NCBI GenBank assembly: GCA_051005375.1
Contig: JBPCJK010000211.1
Location: 1-28,182 of the forward strand
Direction: 5' to 3'
DNA length: 28,182 bases
From: JADDRA01 sp051005375
GTDB lineage: Bacteria > Actinomycetota > Acidimicrobiia > Acidimicrobiales > CADCSY01
A program made the position numbers and the translations under genes. This document shows positions 21,685 through 28,182 of the stretch, in pieces (position 1 is the stretch's first letter; each line of letters starts with the position of its first letter). The notes beneath the pieces are model-generated. The model had not been told where the DNA came from and did no database searches. It was given only the letters and a program-made list of their open reading frames with translations.

Positions 21685-22521
21685 TCACCCACCACCTCCA
21701 GTTGCCGAGGCGGTCGTCGAGCAGCGGGACTGGCCGACGATTGCCTCGCCCAGGGCGATTGGACCGAGGAGGTACAGGTGGCCGGCGTTGACGGTGATGG
21801 AGCCCTCATCCTCCATGATCTGCTCGTTGAACACGTACCTGAAGCTGTCGCCCACGTTCTCGATCTTGCCCTCAATGGCGGTGTTGGGCGCAGGATCTGC
21901 AGGTACGTCGACCACCGTGTCGTCGGTGGCGGTCTCGTCAAGGTCCGGACCCAAGGAGACGGTGAGCTTGCCGCCGGCTATCTTCGCCGAGCCGCTGGCC
22001 CCCGACGCATCTGCCGTGCAGGTGCTGGAGGCGGTGGCTGCGGTGAACACCTCGTTCATGGAGGCGTTTACGTTCTGGACGGTGGCCGAGCTGGTCACCG
22101 AGCCGGCCGTTCCCTGGGTACGCACGTCGAGGGTGTTCGAGCTGAAGATCGTGGCGGGACCGTACTGAGCAATGGCTTTGGGCTCCGAGGCGGCCACCGG
22201 TGTGGCCGAGCCGCCCTCTGGCATGGTCACCTCCGGACTCGGTCCCATGGGGACGGAGGGCCCGCCGAAGAGGCTGACGTTGGTGTAGAAGCCGTAGGCA
22301 CCACCGCTCAAACCGACCGACGGCGCTGCGCCCGGGCTGGTTGTCACCTCCGTGCGTCCCGGATCTGTCGTCGTCGACTGGCCCCCACCCGGGGGCTGGG
22401 TGGTTTCCCCCGGAGCGGCATCATCGGTTGCGGATCCGCCACACCCGACCAACAGCAAGGCCGCGAGTAGCAGCCACGGCACCAGTCGGGCTCGGTCCAT
22501 GCTTCGTTGAGATCGGTTCAT
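21685..22521 (-). CDS. Lipoprotein with one choice-of-anchor P-like domain
   Basis: This 278-residue protein has a hydrophobic signal sequence and a lipobox LLVGC (Cys27), so it should be a membrane-anchored lipoprotein. After a Thr/Gly/Pro linker (about 28-70) one domain fills residues 72-265. It starts GAYGFYTNVSLFGGPS, has SSTC and GQSRC as its only Cys residues (a probable disulfide), and ends in KIENVGDSFRYVFNEQI and GSITVNAGHLYLLGP. The NEQ...ITVNA.H.xLLG pattern is that of choice-of-anchor P proteins, whose function is unknown. The same domain occurs twice in the upstream neighbour. ATG 22521 follows AGGAGA with about 8 nt spacing; ATG 22500 is a weaker option. Confidence 0.75.
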   Translation of the reverse strand: MNRSQRSMDRARLVPWLLLAALLLVGCGGSATDDAAPGETTQPPGGGQSTTTDPGRTEVTTSPGAAPSVGLSGGAYGFYTNVSLFGGPSVPMGPSPEVTMPEGGSATPVAASEPKAIAQYGPATIFSSNTLDVRTQGTAGSVTSSATVQNVNASMNEVFTAATASSTCTADASGASGSAKIAGGKLTVSLGPDLDETATDDTVVDVPADPAPNTAIEGKIENVGDSFRYVFNEQIMEDEGSITVNAGHLYLLGPIALGEAIVGQSRCSTTASATGGGG

Positions 22522-22580
22522 GGGGAGCTCTCCTCGTCCTCTTGGTCGTCGGTGGGGCGGACACCACCGTTGAGCTGGGC

Positions 22581-22600
22581 CACATCCAACCCCGTGTTCG
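22581..22600. repeat. Remnant matching the 5' end of the LASTG gene
   Basis: Bases 22581-22600 (CACATCCAACCCCGTGTTCG) closely match 24555-24575, the ribosome binding and start region of the LASTG protein gene, with one gap and a few substitutions. Here the GGAGG and ATG are destroyed. It lies just upstream of the lipoprotein gene and may mark the edge of the duplication that created the pair. Confidence 0.4.
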
Positions 22601-22601
22601 G

Positions 22602-24557
22602 TCAGGCCGACCTGTTCAAGCGACGGCTCCGCCGGATGGTGGCCCAGGCCGCCGATGGTCGGGAGGAGGGCGGGCTGTTTGGCGCTGGAGTGGCGGTAGC
22701 GGTCGAGCGGGCCAAGAGCTGCCGCCCGCCGGCCCAGAGCTTGCCGTTCCCCCCCATCACCAACAGGACCAGCCCCAGGGCGATGAGCGGCGCCGCCTCG
22801 CTGCCCGTACTCGCCAACCCACCGGACCTACCGGCCCCGCCTCCGCTCGTCGCCGGGGCTCCGCCCGAGCCCGCCGCCGGGGTCCCCCCTGAGCCTGCAG
22901 CCGGGGCCCCGCCGGTGTCACCACCGCCTGCGGCCGGGGTCGCGCTCAGGCTGCAGACGACCTGGCCGAGGTAGAGGTCACCGGTGAGGGTGGGACCGAG
23001 GAGCTTCTCGTGGACGGCGTTGACGGTGATGGAGCCGTCGGCGTTGACGGTCTGCTCGTTGAAGACGACGGTGAAGTGGTCGCCCACGTCCTCAAGGTTG
23101 CCGTCGATGGACAGGTTGGGTTCGGGGTTGACTGGCAGGTCGACATAAGTCTCGTCCCCTTCGACGTCGGGATCCCCGCTGGAAACTTTCAGCGTCGCAG
23201 CGGTGTGCCCTGCGTCACCGGGCCCGGACAGCGTGGTCGAGCCGCTCGCTGTCGCCCCGGCCGTGCAGGTGGAGTCGATGGTGCCGGCGTAGACGATCTC
23301 TCCTGCGGTCGAAGTCGGGTTTTGCGTGATGTGGGCCGTGCTGGTCACCGACCCGCCCGGACCAGTCGTTCCCTGGGTGCTGACGTCGATCGGACCTGAG
23401 GTGAACAGGATGCCGGGGCCGAACGCCACCCGTCCTGTGGGAGCGCTGGCGGTGATCGGGGTGGCCGAGCCGTCCGCGGGCAGCGTGACCGTGGGAGCCG
23501 GTCCAACGGGCGCTTGCGCACCCCCGAACAGGACGACGTTGGGGGTGGAGTAGCCGAAGGCGCCACTGCTCGTCCCGCCCGCCTGGGTGGCGGCCACCGT
23601 CGGCTCCTCCGCCACAGTGTCGCCATCGTTGCTTTCGGGACCAGTGCCGGCAACCGGAGTGGTGTCGGCGCCCGGCGCCATGTTCCCAGCAGCCAAACTG
23701 GCCACCGGCGAAGAGGGCCCTGCCGGTGCCATGTTGGCGACGGGCGCCAACATGTCGACTGGCGTCGTGGCCAGGCTGGGAGTTGTGCCGGCCACGGTGG
23801 TGGTCGTGGAGGGGGCGGTGGGGGCGGTGGTGGTCGTCGTGGACGTACCGTCGGCGGTACCGCAGACCGACTGGCCGAAGATCAGATCACCCACAGCGAT
23901 GGGCCCGAGAAGGTACTGGTGGCCGGCGTTGACGGTGATGGAGCCGTCCGGGTTGACGATCTGCTCGTTGAAGACGTACTTGAAGCTGTCACCCACGTTC
24001 TCGATCTTGCCCTCGTAGGTGGTGTTCGGCGCAGGACTCGTGGGGACCGTCACGACCGTGTCATCCGAGGGATCGTCCAGGTTGGCGCCTTGGGAGATGA
24101 CGAGCCGGCCGTCCACGATCATCGTCGAGCCGGTGGCACCCGATTCGTTGGCCATGCACGTGCTGGAGGCACCTTCAGCGGTGAGGTTCTCCTGCCCGGA
24201 GGTGTTCACGTTCTCGATGGTGGCCGAGCTGGTCACGGAGCCGGACGTTCCCTGAGTATTGACCTCGAGTGGGCCAGAGCTGAAGAGGGTGGCGGGGCCG
24301 TACACCGCGCTGGCCGACGCCTCGGTGGCCGTCACCGGCGTGGAGGAGCCCTCCGGCGGCAGGGTCACGGTGGGAGCCGGTCCTCGAGTGGAAGAGGGTC
24401 CCCCGAAGAGGCTCACGTTGGAGAAGTAGCCGTTGGCGCTTCCTCCCAACCCCCCGGCGGCAGCCTCCGCCGGCCTAGGCCCGACTCCCATCAGCGTTCC
24501 GGAGATCAACGCCAGTACGATCAAACCTCGGCGAACACCGACCATTGGCTGCGACAC
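22602..24557 (-). CDS. LASTG wall-anchored protein with two choice-of-anchor P-like domains
   Basis: The protein has 651 residues. The signal peptide runs to about AEA (30-32). Domain A (about 36-240) starts SANGYFSNVSLFGGPSS and ends in KIENVGDSFKYVFNEQI, GSITVNAGHQYLLGP and GQSVC. After an Ala/Thr/Pro-rich linker, domain B (about 330-540) has GAFGYSTPNVVLFGG, VFNEQTVNADGSITVNAVHE and GQVVC. Each domain keeps two Cys (STC and GQxxC). A Gly/Ala linker leads to LASTG at 581-585 and the hydrophobic segment APLIALGLVLLVMGG. The 47 residues after that, rich in Ser, Pro and Arg, are far longer than a normal sorting-signal tail. GTG 24557 was chosen because GGAGG is 6 nt upstream, whereas ATG 24563 directly abuts it. 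It probably displays the domain on the cell wall; ligand unknown. Confidence 0.78.
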   Translation of the reverse strand: MSQPMVGVRRGLIVLALISGTLMGVGPRPAEAAAGGLGGSANGYFSNVSLFGGPSSTRGPAPTVTLPPEGSSTPVTATEASASAVYGPATLFSSGPLEVNTQGTSGSVTSSATIENVNTSGQENLTAEGASSTCMANESGATGSTMIVDGRLVISQGANLDDPSDDTVVTVPTSPAPNTTYEGKIENVGDSFKYVFNEQIVNPDGSITVNAGHQYLLGPIAVGDLIFGQSVCGTADGTSTTTTTAPTAPSTTTTVAGTTPSLATTPVDMLAPVANMAPAGPSSPVASLAAGNMAPGADTTPVAGTGPESNDGDTVAEEPTVAATQAGGTSSGAFGYSTPNVVLFGGAQAPVGPAPTVTLPADGSATPITASAPTGRVAFGPGILFTSGPIDVSTQGTTGPGGSVTSTAHITQNPTSTAGEIVYAGTIDSTCTAGATASGSTTLSGPGDAGHTAATLKVSSGDPDVEGDETYVDLPVNPEPNLSIDGNLEDVGDHFTVVFNEQTVNADGSITVNAVHEKLLGPTLTGDLYLGQVVCSLSATPAAGGGDTGGAPAAGSGGTPAAGSGGAPATSGGGAGRSGGLASTGSEAAPLIALGLVLLVMGGNGKLWAGGRQLLARSTATATPAPNSPPSSRPSAAWATIRRSRRLNRSA

Positions 24558-24563
24558 ATCCAT

Positions 24564-24568
24564 CCTCC
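24564..24568 (-). promoter_or_regulatory. Ribosome binding site that decides the LASTG gene start
   Basis: GGAGG (minus strand, 24568-24564) is 6 nt before GTG 24557 and 0 nt before ATG 24563. Spacing favours the GTG, although the ATG is in the same frame only two codons earlier. Confidence 0.55.
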
Positions 24569-24611
24569 GTGTTCGATGTCCGGCTGGCCCCAACCTGGGT
24601 CCGAACGAGCA

Positions 24612-24640
24612 AGCCTAGGTGGTCGCGCCCGACTTGTCAC
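24612..24640 (-). promoter_or_regulatory. Putative promoter of the LASTG gene
   Basis: On the minus strand GTGACA (24640-24635) and TAGGCT (24617-24612) are exactly 17 nt apart and fit a primary sigma promoter well. The transcription start would be near 24605, about 48 nt before the start codon. Confidence 0.5.
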
Positions 24641-24681
24641 TAGCCCCCTGCAGCACTTAGCAGGTCGCCAGGCATCTGCTA

Positions 24682-24702
24682 TTGACACTTGCATCTAGTG
24701 TC
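24682..24702 (+). promoter_or_regulatory. TTGACA box overlapped by an operator-like inverted repeat
   Basis: A perfect -35 hexamer TTGACA (24682-24687) overlaps an inverted repeat GACACT-7 nt-AGTGTC (24684-24689 and 24697-24702). The best -10 position 17 nt downstream is GATTGC, which is poor. The dyad is in the 277 bp divergent region between the LASTG gene and the peptide transporter operon and may be a repressor site for either. The rest of this region (24703-24834) shows nothing clear beyond a TAGGGT at 24721-24726. Confidence 0.4.
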
Positions 24703-24834
24703 GGGATTGCTGGCGGAGTGTAGGGTCACACCCGCCATGTTTCCCGGCACGACGCCGCTACCCGTATCGACCTGCGGCGGTTGCGTGGACGAGCCGCTCG
24801 TCGCCCTGGCTGACGGAGTTAGGACAGCAACAGC

Positions 24835-25950
24835 ATGAGCCAGACCTCCGAGCCGTCGACCAGGACCATCGACCTTCAGGAGAGCGCAGCCCAACAGGTC
24901 CCGGGGAGCGACATGCTCCTGGCCCCGGGAGCCGAGTCCAACCCCATCGAGGCGGAGGTCCCAGCCGATCAGGCGCAGCGGCGCCCGCTCCGGGTCGCCG
25001 TCGTGTCCTACCTGGTCACGGTGTTCGTGCTCATCACCTTCAACTTCGCCCTACCGAGGATGATGCCCGGCGACCCCATCGACGCCCTGATGGCTTTCGG
25101 TTCGCCCAACTACGTGAGCAACGAGCAGACCAGGGCGAACCTGGCCGAGTACTACGACCTCGACAAGTCCGTTCCCGAGCAGTACGCCTCCTACCTGGGG
25201 GGCCTGGTCAGGGGCGACCTCGGCGTCTCCATCGTCTCCAACGTGCCCGTAAGCAAGGAGCTATCCGAACGAGTGGGATGGTCCTTCCTGCTGATTGTGA
25301 GCGCGCTGGCCATCTCGGTGGTGATCGGGCTCCCTACAGGGGTGCACTCCGGCTGGAAGCGGGGCCGAGGGGTCGACCGCGGTCTGCTCGGCTTCTTCCT
25401 GTCCATACAGAACATACCCATATTCGTGGTGGGCTCGGTGGTGCTGGTCGTCTTCTCCGCCCAACTCGGGATCTTTCCCCTGGGTGGGGCCACCACGCCG
25501 TTCAACGAGCTCGGTGGGTTCAGCCAGGTGCTCGACGTCGTCCACCACCTGGCTCTCCCGGCGTTGCTCCTGGGCTTCGACTTCGCCACTTTGCAGTACC
25601 TGGTGATGCGCTCGTCGATGGTCAGCGAGCTCGGCTCGGACTACCTCCTGGGTGGTCGGGCCAAGGGCCTGAGCCCCCGCCGGCTCAAGTATGGTTACGC
25701 CGGGCGAAACGCCCTCCTGCCGGTGGTCACCGTGATCGGGCTGCAGTTCAGCATCGCCGTCACCGGCATCATCTTCGTGGAGCGGATATTCTCCTACCCG
25801 GGCGTGGGCGGTTACATGTTCGAAGCCGTGGGCACCCGTGACTACCCGGCCATGCAGGGAGCCTTCCTGCTGCTGACCATGACGGTGGTGACCGCCAACC
25901 TCCTCACCGACCTGCTCTACCGCCGCCTCGACCCCCGCATGACCCGATGA
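24835..25950 (+). CDS. Oligopeptide/dipeptide-type ABC transporter permease (DppB-like)
   Basis: This 371-residue inner-membrane permease has the DppB/OppB layout: a first membrane helix (VVSYLVTVFVLITFNFAL), the typical PRMMPGDPIDALM and YYDLDKSVPEQYASYLGGLVR segment, several further helices, the ATPase-contact loop near GRAKGLSPRRLKYGYAGRN and the C-terminal FSYPGVGGYMFEA. About 52 residues before the first helix are polar and acidic with no membrane character, longer than usual. An internal ATG at 24913, preceded by GGGGAG, would remove half of that; neither start has a strong ribosome binding site. The stop overlaps the start of the second permease (ATGA), and a binding protein gene follows, so this is an import operon whose ATPase genes must be outside the window. 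Confidence 0.88.
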   Translation: MSQTSEPSTRTIDLQESAAQQVPGSDMLLAPGAESNPIEAEVPADQAQRRPLRVAVVSYLVTVFVLITFNFALPRMMPGDPIDALMAFGSPNYVSNEQTRANLAEYYDLDKSVPEQYASYLGGLVRGDLGVSIVSNVPVSKELSERVGWSFLLIVSALAISVVIGLPTGVHSGWKRGRGVDRGLLGFFLSIQNIPIFVVGSVVLVVFSAQLGIFPLGGATTPFNELGGFSQVLDVVHHLALPALLLGFDFATLQYLVMRSSMVSELGSDYLLGGRAKGLSPRRLKYGYAGRNALLPVVTVIGLQFSIAVTGIIFVERIFSYPGVGGYMFEAVGTRDYPAMQGAFLLLTMTVVTANLLTDLLYRRLDPRMTR

Positions 25951-26792
25951 GCGCCTGGCTGCGGTCCCTGCCCCGATCCCCCATGCTCCTGATGGGGACG
26001 ATCGCCGTGGCCGCCTTGGTGGTGGTGGGCGTGTTGGCGCCGTTGATCGCCCCCTACGACCCGCGGGCAATCACCGGGAACGCCTTTGACAAGCCCTCGT
26101 CAGCCCACCTGCTGGGCACCAACGACGCCGGCGCCGACATCTTCTCCCGGGTGGTGATCGGGACTCGCACCACCCTCATCGTGGCCGTGGTCTCCACTGC
26201 CCTGATCCTGATCGTCGGGGTGGCGGTGGGGCTGGCGGCCGGGCTGCGAGGCGGTTTCGTCGACACTGCGGTGATGCGGGTGGTCGACGTGTTCCTGGCC
26301 CTGCCCGTCCTGCCCCTGCTCATCTTCATCGCCGCCCTCGCCGGCCCCAGCCTCACCCTGTCCATCCTCATGATCTCGGCGTTCACCTGGCCCCAGACGG
26401 CAAGGATCGTCCGCAGCCAGACCCTCAGCCTGCGCAGCCGGGGCTTCATCGACAGCGCCCGAGGTTTCGGCGGCAGACCTCTCTACGTCATGCGCCGCCA
26501 CCTGGTGCCCGCTCTCGGGCCCGTCATCGTCGCCAACCTGGTGTTCGTGGCCGGTCTGGCGGTGGCCATCGAGGCCGGCCTGGCCTTTCTCGGGCTCGGC
26601 GACCCGGCGGCGGTGAGCTGGGGGACCGAGCTCAACCGGGCGCTGGCGAACCCCCAGATCTTCATCGACTCGCTGTGGGTGCGGTGGCTGCTGCCCCCCG
26701 GCCTGGCCCTCACCTTCGCCGTGCTCGGCTTCACCTTCATCGGCGTGGGCCTCGAGCCCGAGTTCAACCCACGGTGGGGCCGGGTGGTGTGA
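25947..26792 (+). CDS. Oligopeptide/dipeptide-type ABC transporter permease (DppC-like)
   Basis: This 281-residue permease has the DppC/OppC pattern: one N-terminal helix, the periplasmic-type segment APYDPRAITGNAF and HLLGTNDAGADIFSRVVIGT, then five helices, with the ATPase-contact loop RSRGFIDSARGFGG and RRHLVPALGPVIVANLV. The C-terminus GVGLEPEFNPRWGRV is close to the usual ending. Together with the overlapping upstream DppB-like permease it would form the membrane channel for peptide or related solute uptake. ATG 25947 overlaps the upstream stop by 4 nt. The binding protein gene starts 61 bp downstream. Confidence 0.9.
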   Translation: MSAWLRSLPRSPMLLMGTIAVAALVVVGVLAPLIAPYDPRAITGNAFDKPSSAHLLGTNDAGADIFSRVVIGTRTTLIVAVVSTALILIVGVAVGLAAGLRGGFVDTAVMRVVDVFLALPVLPLLIFIAALAGPSLTLSILMISAFTWPQTARIVRSQTLSLRSRGFIDSARGFGGRPLYVMRRHLVPALGPVIVANLVFVAGLAVAIEAGLAFLGLGDPAAVSWGTELNRALANPQIFIDSLWVRWLLPPGLALTFAVLGFTFIGVGLEPEFNPRWGRVV

Positions 26793-26853
26793 GCGTCAAC
26801 CAAAGTTCGATTCCAAGTGTGAACCCTCCGTCGAAGACGAAAGGACGAACGGG

Positions 26854-28182
26854 ATGACGAGCGTGATGAGACGAAGGACCTTTCTCCAGGGTCTGGCCGG
26901 CGCAACCGGCGCCGTGCTGCTGGGCGGCTGCTCCGGCAACGGTGGCGAGGGCGCCGGTGGGAAACGGCCGACGGTCCGGGTGGTCTCTTGGACCACGCTC
27001 GGCTTCCCCTCGCCTTTCACCTACACGGCCGGGCCTGGCTACTGGCGCATGAGCCTGTTGTTCGACACCCTGACCTGGCCCGACTCCACCGGCCAGCAGC
27101 TGCCGTGGCTGGCTTCGTCGTACAACCGGTCGGACGACGGGATGAGCTACACCATCGACCTCCGCGACGTCAAGTGGGACGACGGCACCCCGCTCACCGC
27201 CCGCGACGTGGCCTTCACCTACGAGTACTACACCTCACAGACGTTCACACCCCTGTTGATCGGCGTCCCCGGCAACATCGCCGAGATCGTCCCCAAGGGA
27301 GACCGGTCGCTGGAGCTCCGCCTGGAGCGACCCGACGCCACCTTCCTGCAAAAAGTGCTCGGCACCATGCCGATCGTGCCCGAGCACATCTGGTCGAAGA
27401 TCAAAGACCCCATGGGCAGCTTCGGGCCCGAGGCGCTCATCGGCACCGGGGCCTACTCCCTCGACGCCCGGGACGAGGCCCAGGACCGAGAGGCGTACGT
27501 GGCCAAGGACGGCTACTTCCTCGGCCCTCCCTTCGTGCGCCGCATCGAGATGCTACCCGCCGAGGATCCCCTGACCGCCCTGCGGGTGGGCGAGCTCGAC
27601 GGCGCCGCCAGCGCCGCCGAGGGCGTCAGGAACGAGGTGATGGCGCCGTTCCAGGATGACCCCCAGTACGGCATCGTCAGCCGCGACGCCGGGTTCGGCT
27701 TCCCCCTGTTCTTCAACCTGTCCAGGGGCGGCGCCCTGGCCGACCTGCGCTTCCGCAGGGCCTGCCTGCACGCCATCGACCGCGAGGACATCGTGAACCG
27801 CCTTCTCACCGGCAACGGCCAGGTGGGCAGCCAGGGTTGGCTCCCGCCCTCCAACCCCTACTTCAACCCCGGGGTGCGGAACTATCCCTTCGACCCGGTG
27901 GAGTCCGAGCGGCTGCTGGACGAGGCTGGGTACCGCCGATCGGGGCCGGGCGGCCCCCGGACCAACCCCAACGGCAGCCCCTTGCGCTACGTGCTTTACA
28001 TCCCCGATGTCGTCCCCATCGCCCTGGCCGAGCTCACCGCCGCCAGCCTGAAGACCGTGGGAGTCGACATCGAGCTGCAGCGCATCGACCTGGTCCGGCT
28101 GTTCGGCGTCAAGCTGCAGGGAAGCTACGACCTGTTGGTGACGTCCTACCCCGGGCCCTCCGGCATCGGGCCGAGCGGCGAC
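26854..28182 (+). CDS. Peptide-type ABC transporter substrate-binding lipoprotein (3' end outside window)
   Basis: The open frame of 443 codons runs to the right edge without a stop. It begins with a twin-arginine motif (RRRTFLQG, about residues 6-13), a short hydrophobic stretch and a lipobox LLGGC (Cys26), so it is probably a Tat-exported lipoprotein. The mature part is a family 5 solute-binding protein: LLFDTLTWPDSTGQQLPWLA, WDDGTPLTARDVAFTYEYY, GTGAYSL, FFNLSRGGALADLRFRRACL and HAIDREDIVNRLL are the usual landmarks. ATG 26854 follows AAAGGA with about 8 nt spacing. It is the third gene of the permease operon. The substrate is likely a peptide or similar solute and cannot be narrowed from the sequence. 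Confidence 0.9.
   Translation, partial: MTSVMRRRTFLQGLAGATGAVLLGGCSGNGGEGAGGKRPTVRVVSWTTLGFPSPFTYTAGPGYWRMSLLFDTLTWPDSTGQQLPWLASSYNRSDDGMSYTIDLRDVKWDDGTPLTARDVAFTYEYYTSQTFTPLLIGVPGNIAEIVPKGDRSLELRLERPDATFLQKVLGTMPIVPEHIWSKIKDPMGSFGPEALIGTGAYSLDARDEAQDREAYVAKDGYFLGPPFVRRIEMLPAEDPLTALRVGELDGAASAAEGVRNEVMAPFQDDPQYGIVSRDAGFGFPLFFNLSRGGALADLRFRRACLHAIDREDIVNRLLTGNGQVGSQGWLPPSNPYFNPGVRNYPFDPVESERLLDEAGYRRSGPGGPRTNPNGSPLRYVLYIPDVVPIALAELTAASLKTVGVDIELQRIDLVRLFGVKLQGSYDLLVTSYPGPSGIGPSGD

Noticed and set aside
1..28182. CRISPR arrays, tRNA or rRNA genes, insertion sequences
   Set aside because: No regularly spaced direct repeats, cloverleaf-like segments, rRNA stretches or transposase-like proteins were recognised on reading both strands by eye; a dedicated search was not possible.

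Overview
The window is a 28.2 kb stretch of very GC-rich DNA that looks like the chromosome of an uncultured actinobacterium, possibly an Acidimicrobiia-like lineage. The reasons are the heavy G/C bias at third codon positions, frequent GTG starts, ATGA/GTGA start-stop overlaps, -10-only promoters set for leaderless transcripts, Thr-rich surface linkers, and LAxTG rather than LPxTG cell-wall sorting signals. The lineage is an inference from these traits. No rRNA, tRNA, CRISPR array, transposase or phage gene was seen.

Left part (1-5.1 kb). The tail of an unrecognised gene and a 326 bp gap with a strong 10 bp hairpin precede a tightly coupled four-gene operon (404-3018). It encodes a PqqD-like protein, a NTP_transf_5-type nucleotidyltransferase-fold protein, an HprK-like P-loop kinase and a second PqqD-like protein. 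This is the core of the poorly understood HprK/PqqD/nucleotidyltransferase modules that resemble accessory parts of lasso-peptide clusters, but no precursor, cyclase, protease or radical SAM gene is visible. Convergent to it lies a Tat-exported, Thr/Gly-rich LAHTG wall protein. Next is a heavily degraded chimeric pseudogene made of an Sfp-type phosphopantetheinyl transferase joined to an acyl-CoA ligase.

Middle part (5.2-17.9 kb). This holds a GT1 glycosyltransferase convergent with an AMP-dependent acyl-CoA synthetase, a secreted PD40 beta-propeller protein, small ABM and GYD dimeric barrel proteins, and an unusual leaderless-sequence beta-helix protein with a YegP-like head. A protease island follows: a subtilase with a stand-alone propeptide/inhibitor-like partner on the minus strand, and divergently a second subtilase translationally coupled to an animal-type haem peroxidase. 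None of these protease-island proteins has a visible signal peptide. After them comes an alpha/beta hydrolase split by one in-frame amber codon. Two copies of a 52 bp palindromic repeat sit at 6379 and 16533.

Right part (17.9-28.2 kb). Two overlapping ABC exporter half-transporters probably form a heterodimer. On the minus strand two adjacent paralogues carry the same roughly 190-residue two-cysteine domain, apparently the choice-of-anchor P family; one is a lipoprotein, the other a two-domain LASTG wall protein. Divergent from them is an oligopeptide-type ABC import operon (permease, permease, Tat-lipoprotein binding protein) that runs off the right edge.

Functionally the window is dominated by the cell envelope and exterior: export, anchoring, proteolysis and peptide uptake. 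The least understood systems are the double-PqqD kinase operon and the subtilase/inhibitor/subtilase/peroxidase island.
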